Part shown: one piece after another, positions 5,658 through 7,552 of the stretch
Numbering within the stretch: the first letter of the stretch is position 1
Layout of the letters: the number at the start of each line of letters is the position of its first letter
NCBI GenBank assembly: GCA_964536785.1
Contig: CAZHYM010000028.1
Location: forward strand, 1-7,552
Direction of reading: 5' to 3'
Origin: CAZHYM01 sp964536785
GTDB taxonomy: Bacteria > Patescibacteriota > Saccharimonadia > Saccharimonadales > Saccharimonadaceae
DNA length: 7,552 nucleotides
Program-made: the position numbers and the translations under genes
The notes under the pieces: generated by a model
What the model was told of the DNA's origin: nothing
What the model saw: only the letters and a program-made list of their open reading frames with translations
Databases searched by the model: none

Positions 5658-5686
5658 TTGTGAAAAATACCACATCCGAGTATAAT
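5658..5686 (+). promoter_or_regulatory. Promoter of rny with -35 and -10
   Basis: TTGTGA (5658-5663, four of six consensus bases) and a perfect TATAAT (5681-5686) are separated by exactly 17 bp. The expected start is near 5693, giving a leader of about 77 nt before the rny ATG. The -35 begins three bases after the tsaB stop codon ends (5655). Confidence 0.72.
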
Positions 5687-5694
5687 TAAATTAC

Positions 5695-5712
5695 GCACTA
5701 AGAATACAGTGC
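5695..5712 (+). promoter_or_regulatory. 5'-terminal hairpin in the rny leader
   Basis: GCACT (5695-5699) pairs with AGTGC (5708-5712) around an 8-nt loop. With transcription starting near 5693, the stem would sit almost at the 5' end of the mRNA, where hairpins are known in other bacteria to slow 5'-end-dependent decay. The pairing is seen; a stabilising role is inferred. A T-rich stretch follows (5721-5726), so weak attenuation is an alternative. Confidence 0.45.
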
Positions 5713-5732
5713 ATTTGAAATTTTTATCTCAC

Positions 5733-5748
5733 TAGTGGCTTACCACTA
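5733..5748 (+). promoter_or_regulatory. Second hairpin in the rny leader
   Basis: A perfect 6-bp stem, TAGTGG (5733-5738) and CCACTA (5743-5748), closes the tetraloop CTTA. It ends 10 nt before the Shine-Dalgarno, so it leaves the ribosome site free but could serve as a protein or RNase target. Confidence 0.5.
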
Positions 5749-5758
5749 CTAGTTATCG

Positions 5759-5764
5759 AAAGGA
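5759..5764 (+). promoter_or_regulatory. Shine-Dalgarno of rny
   Basis: AAAGGA lies 5 nt before the ATG at 5770. It fixes the start and contrasts with the promoter-proximal genes at 535, 2779 and 4862, which lack any such site. Confidence 0.8.
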
Positions 5765-5769
5765 ACTCT

Positions 5770-7281
5770 ATGGTAGAAGTAATAATTGCCGCAGTCGTTG
5801 GTGCATTGGCTGGCGGAAGTGCTTTTTATGGATACACTAAAACTCAAGTAAAGAACAGCAAAAATAACGCAACGCAAATTGTCGAAAAGGCCGATTTAAA
5901 GGCAACTCAAATTGTTGAAAAGGCGAAAGCTGAAGCTGAAGAAATTGTCCAGTCGGCAAAAAAAGATGAGCTTCATAGACGAAGCGAAATCCAAAAGTCA
6001 GAGGCAAGAATTGTTGAACGTGAAGAGATTTTAGACAAGAAGCTTGACCAAGCTGAAAAGCGGATGGAGTCTCTTCGTGAGCAGAACAAAGAGATTGATT
6101 CTCTTAAAGATGAAATAATCGCTATACGATCTCGTCAAGAAGAAAAGCTGGAGAAAATTGCTAAGTTAAGCAAAAAAGATGCTCAGGATAAATTGTTTGA
6201 GATGACCGAAAAAGACATCAAGAATGATCTCGCGGGTCTAATTTCTAAATTGCAGTATGACGCCGTTCAAGAAGCAGAAGATCGTTCACAGATGATTTTG
6301 CTTGGAGCAATGGAACGTATGAGTAGCGAAGTGACAGCAGAGAGAACAGTTACTTCATTGGAATTGCCGGACGATGAAATGAAAGGCAGAATTATCGGAA
6401 AAGAAGGCCGAAATATACAAGCCTTGCAACGTGCAACTGGAGTTGATATTCTAGTTGATGAAACTCCAGGAATGGTTGTGCTAAGTTCATTTGATCCGGT
6501 TCGTCGTCAAATTGCTCGACTAACGCTTGAGCTACTGATGAAGGATGGACGGATTCACCCTGCTCGAATTGAAGAGGTAGTTGAAAAAGCAACAAAAGAA
6601 ATTGACAAGGAGATTAAACGAGCTGGCGAAGATGCTGCTCGTGAAGTCGGTTTAATCGGAATGCCTGTAGAACTTCTGCGACTATTGGGTGAGCTAAAAT
6701 ACCGAACTTCTTATGGTCAAAATGTGCTAAAACATTCTGTTGAGATGGCTCAACTAGCAGCGCAAATTGCTGAAGAAATTGGAGCTGACGTAAAGATTAC
6801 TAAAACTGCCGCATTGTTCCATGACATAGGCAAAGCAGTAACTCATAAGATTGAAGGTAAGCATCATATTATAGGTGGAGAATTGGCTCAGAAATATGGC
6901 ATGAGTAAAGAAATCGTTCATGCTATGCAAGCTCATCATGACGATGTTGAAGCCACTACTCCTGAAGCTATGATAGTAAGAGTTGTTGATGCGATTAGTG
7001 CAGCTCGACCAGGAGCTCGTAATATTTCTAGCGAGAACTTTGTTGAAAGAATGCGTGATTTAGAAAATGTCGCAATGAGTTTCAAAGGCGTTGAAAAAGC
7101 GTATGCAATTTCAGCCGGACGAGAACTTAGAGTGATAGTCCATCCAGAAAAAATCGATGATCTAACTGCTATTCGAATGGCTCGAGACATTGCTGTAAAA
7201 ATTGAAAGCACCATGCAATATCCAGGAGTTATTAAAGTAAATGTTATCCGTGAAACTCGTGCCGAAGAATTTGCTAAATAA
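5770..7281 (+). CDS. rny: Ribonuclease Y
   Basis: Membrane-anchored endoribonuclease that starts mRNA decay in many bacteria lacking RNase E. The full domain order is present in 503 residues (B. subtilis: about 520). An N-terminal membrane helix spans about 3-21. A long charged coiled coil runs from roughly 30 to 160, containing a near-repeat ATQIVEKA at 34-41 and 45-52. The KH domain follows, with its GxxG loop in GRIIGKEGRNI (207-216). The HD domain has H322 (LKHSVE), the catalytic pair H351/D352 in LFHDIGKA, HH at 389-390 and D407 in VVDAIS. The conserved C-terminal region ends in VKVNVIRETRAEEFAK. It has its own promoter, a structured leader and a strong Shine-Dalgarno, so it is probably transcribed alone; a terminator lies just past the stop. 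Nothing looks broken or missing. Confidence 0.97.
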   Translation: MVEVIIAAVVGALAGGSAFYGYTKTQVKNSKNNATQIVEKADLKATQIVEKAKAEAEEIVQSAKKDELHRRSEIQKSEARIVEREEILDKKLDQAEKRMESLREQNKEIDSLKDEIIAIRSRQEEKLEKIAKLSKKDAQDKLFEMTEKDIKNDLAGLISKLQYDAVQEAEDRSQMILLGAMERMSSEVTAERTVTSLELPDDEMKGRIIGKEGRNIQALQRATGVDILVDETPGMVVLSSFDPVRRQIARLTLELLMKDGRIHPARIEEVVEKATKEIDKEIKRAGEDAAREVGLIGMPVELLRLLGELKYRTSYGQNVLKHSVEMAQLAAQIAEEIGADVKITKTAALFHDIGKAVTHKIEGKHHIIGGELAQKYGMSKEIVHAMQAHHDDVEATTPEAMIVRVVDAISAARPGARNISSENFVERMRDLENVAMSFKGVEKAYAISAGRELRVIVHPEKIDDLTAIRMARDIAVKIESTMQYPGVIKVNVIRETRAEEFAK

Positions 7282-7304
7282 TATTAGAAAATTAAAGCAT
7301 AAAA

Positions 7305-7336
7305 AATACACCCTGGCGCTGAATCCAGGGTGTATT
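7305..7336. terminator. Strong bidirectional intrinsic terminator between rny and the convergent small gene
   Basis: A perfect 12-bp inverted repeat, AATACACCCTGG (7305-7316) and CCAGGGTGTATT (7325-7336), closes an 8-nt loop. On the minus strand it is followed by an uninterrupted T-tract (GTGTATTTTTTATGC), ideal for ending the small membrane-protein transcript. On the plus strand the trailing TTAATTT is weaker but should still serve rny. Confidence 0.9.
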
Positions 7337-7351
7337 AATTTATGTGCTTGA

Positions 7352-7540
7352 CTAGTTCAAAGGCAACTCGTCAGTGTTGGTCAATTCAAAGTCCGGGTTG
7401 GTATTAGCGTTGCCAGTCTTGTCTAGTGAAAGGTAGTAAACAGCGCCAGCTACTATCGCCAGAATAACTAATACGGCAAGTACGATTGCTATGCTATTTT
7501 TAGTTTTAGTTGGGTTAACTACTTCTTTTTGTTCTTCCAT
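7352..7540 (-). CDS. Small single-pass membrane protein of unknown function
   Basis: A 62-residue protein I do not recognise. It has a short charged, hydrophilic N-terminus (MEEQKEVVNPTKTKN), one hydrophobic helix at about residues 16-37 (SIAIVLAVLVILAIVAGAVY) and an acidic, Asn/Thr-rich tail of about 25 residues that would face outward if the basic residues stay inside. There is no cysteine, so it is not a lipoprotein. Length and shape resemble small anchored proteins or a pilin-less membrane anchor, but no family can be named. The frame is open to the window edge through an ATG at 7552. That ATG is rejected as the start because the bases after it form the Shine-Dalgarno for the ATG at 7540. 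A strong terminator lies 16 nt past its stop. Confidence 0.68.
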   Translation of the reverse strand: MEEQKEVVNPTKTKNSIAIVLAVLVILAIVAGAVYYLSLDKTGNANTNPDFELTNTDELPLN

Positions 7541-7545
7541 ATACG

Positions 7546-7550
7546 TCTCC
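7546..7550 (-). promoter_or_regulatory. Shine-Dalgarno of the small minus-strand gene
   Basis: On the minus strand GGAGA is followed by 5 nt (CGTAT) and then ATG at 7540. This decides the start in favour of the internal methionine, giving 62 rather than 66 residues. The promoter lies outside the window. Confidence 0.7.
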
Positions 7551-7552
7551 AT

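Noticed and set aside
6392..7214. Three minus-strand reading frames opposite rny (6392-6595, 6754-6939, 6936-7214)
   Set aside because: They are antisense shadows of the strongly conserved KH and HD coding sequence, with no start signals or recognisable products.
7541..7552. ATG at 7552 as the start of the small minus-strand gene
   Set aside because: The bases after it form GGAGA at proper spacing for the ATG at 7540, which is the better start.
1..7552. CRISPR array, insertion sequence, prophage or toxin-antitoxin system
   Set aside because: No spaced direct repeats, transposase, integrase or paired small toxin/antitoxin genes are seen; gene density and content look like ordinary chromosome.

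Overview
The window looks like chromosomal core sequence from a small-genome member of the Patescibacteria (CPR), most likely Candidatus Saccharibacteria (TM7). This is inferred from gene content, not from a database search. The clues are a moderately AT-rich sequence, the standard code with TGA used as stop, a ComEC with no C-terminal nuclease-like domain, a TsaB about half the usual length, and start codons placed almost directly behind -10 boxes. No transposase, integrase, phage gene or CRISPR array is visible.

Layout. (1) 1-511: the 3' end of dnaJ. (2) 535-2755: a tight three-gene operon made of a divergent ATP-grasp ligase, a small retropepsin-like protease of the RimB/DUF785 type and a canonical RimK. 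The genes overlap by 1 and 4 nt. (3) 2779-3228: an unrecognised multi-pass membrane protein, which meets a minus-strand tRNA-Lys(UUU) across a bidirectional terminator. (4) 3421-5655: comEC, tsaE and tsaB, with tsaE and tsaB overlapping. (5) 5770-7281: rny (RNase Y), the only gene here with a clear long 5' leader. The leader holds two hairpins and a good Shine-Dalgarno. (6) A strong bidirectional terminator, then a convergent 62-residue single-pass membrane protein.

How the genes work together. DnaJ is protein folding. TsaE and TsaB, with TsaD elsewhere, make the t6A37 modification needed by ANN-decoding tRNAs, a group that includes the tRNA-Lys(UUU) encoded nearby. RNase Y starts mRNA decay. 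ComEC is the DNA uptake channel. The RimK/retropepsin cluster probably adds amino acids to a protein tail and trims them again; ribosomal protein S6 is the textbook RimK substrate.

The most interesting parts are the two-ligase-plus-protease operon, the pattern of TGn-extended -10 boxes 6-12 nt before start codons (leaderless or nearly leaderless transcripts), the paired hairpins in the rny leader, and the shortened TsaB that still keeps its terminal motif. Functions of the recognised families are well supported by motifs. Promoters, leaderless starts and regulatory ideas are inference.
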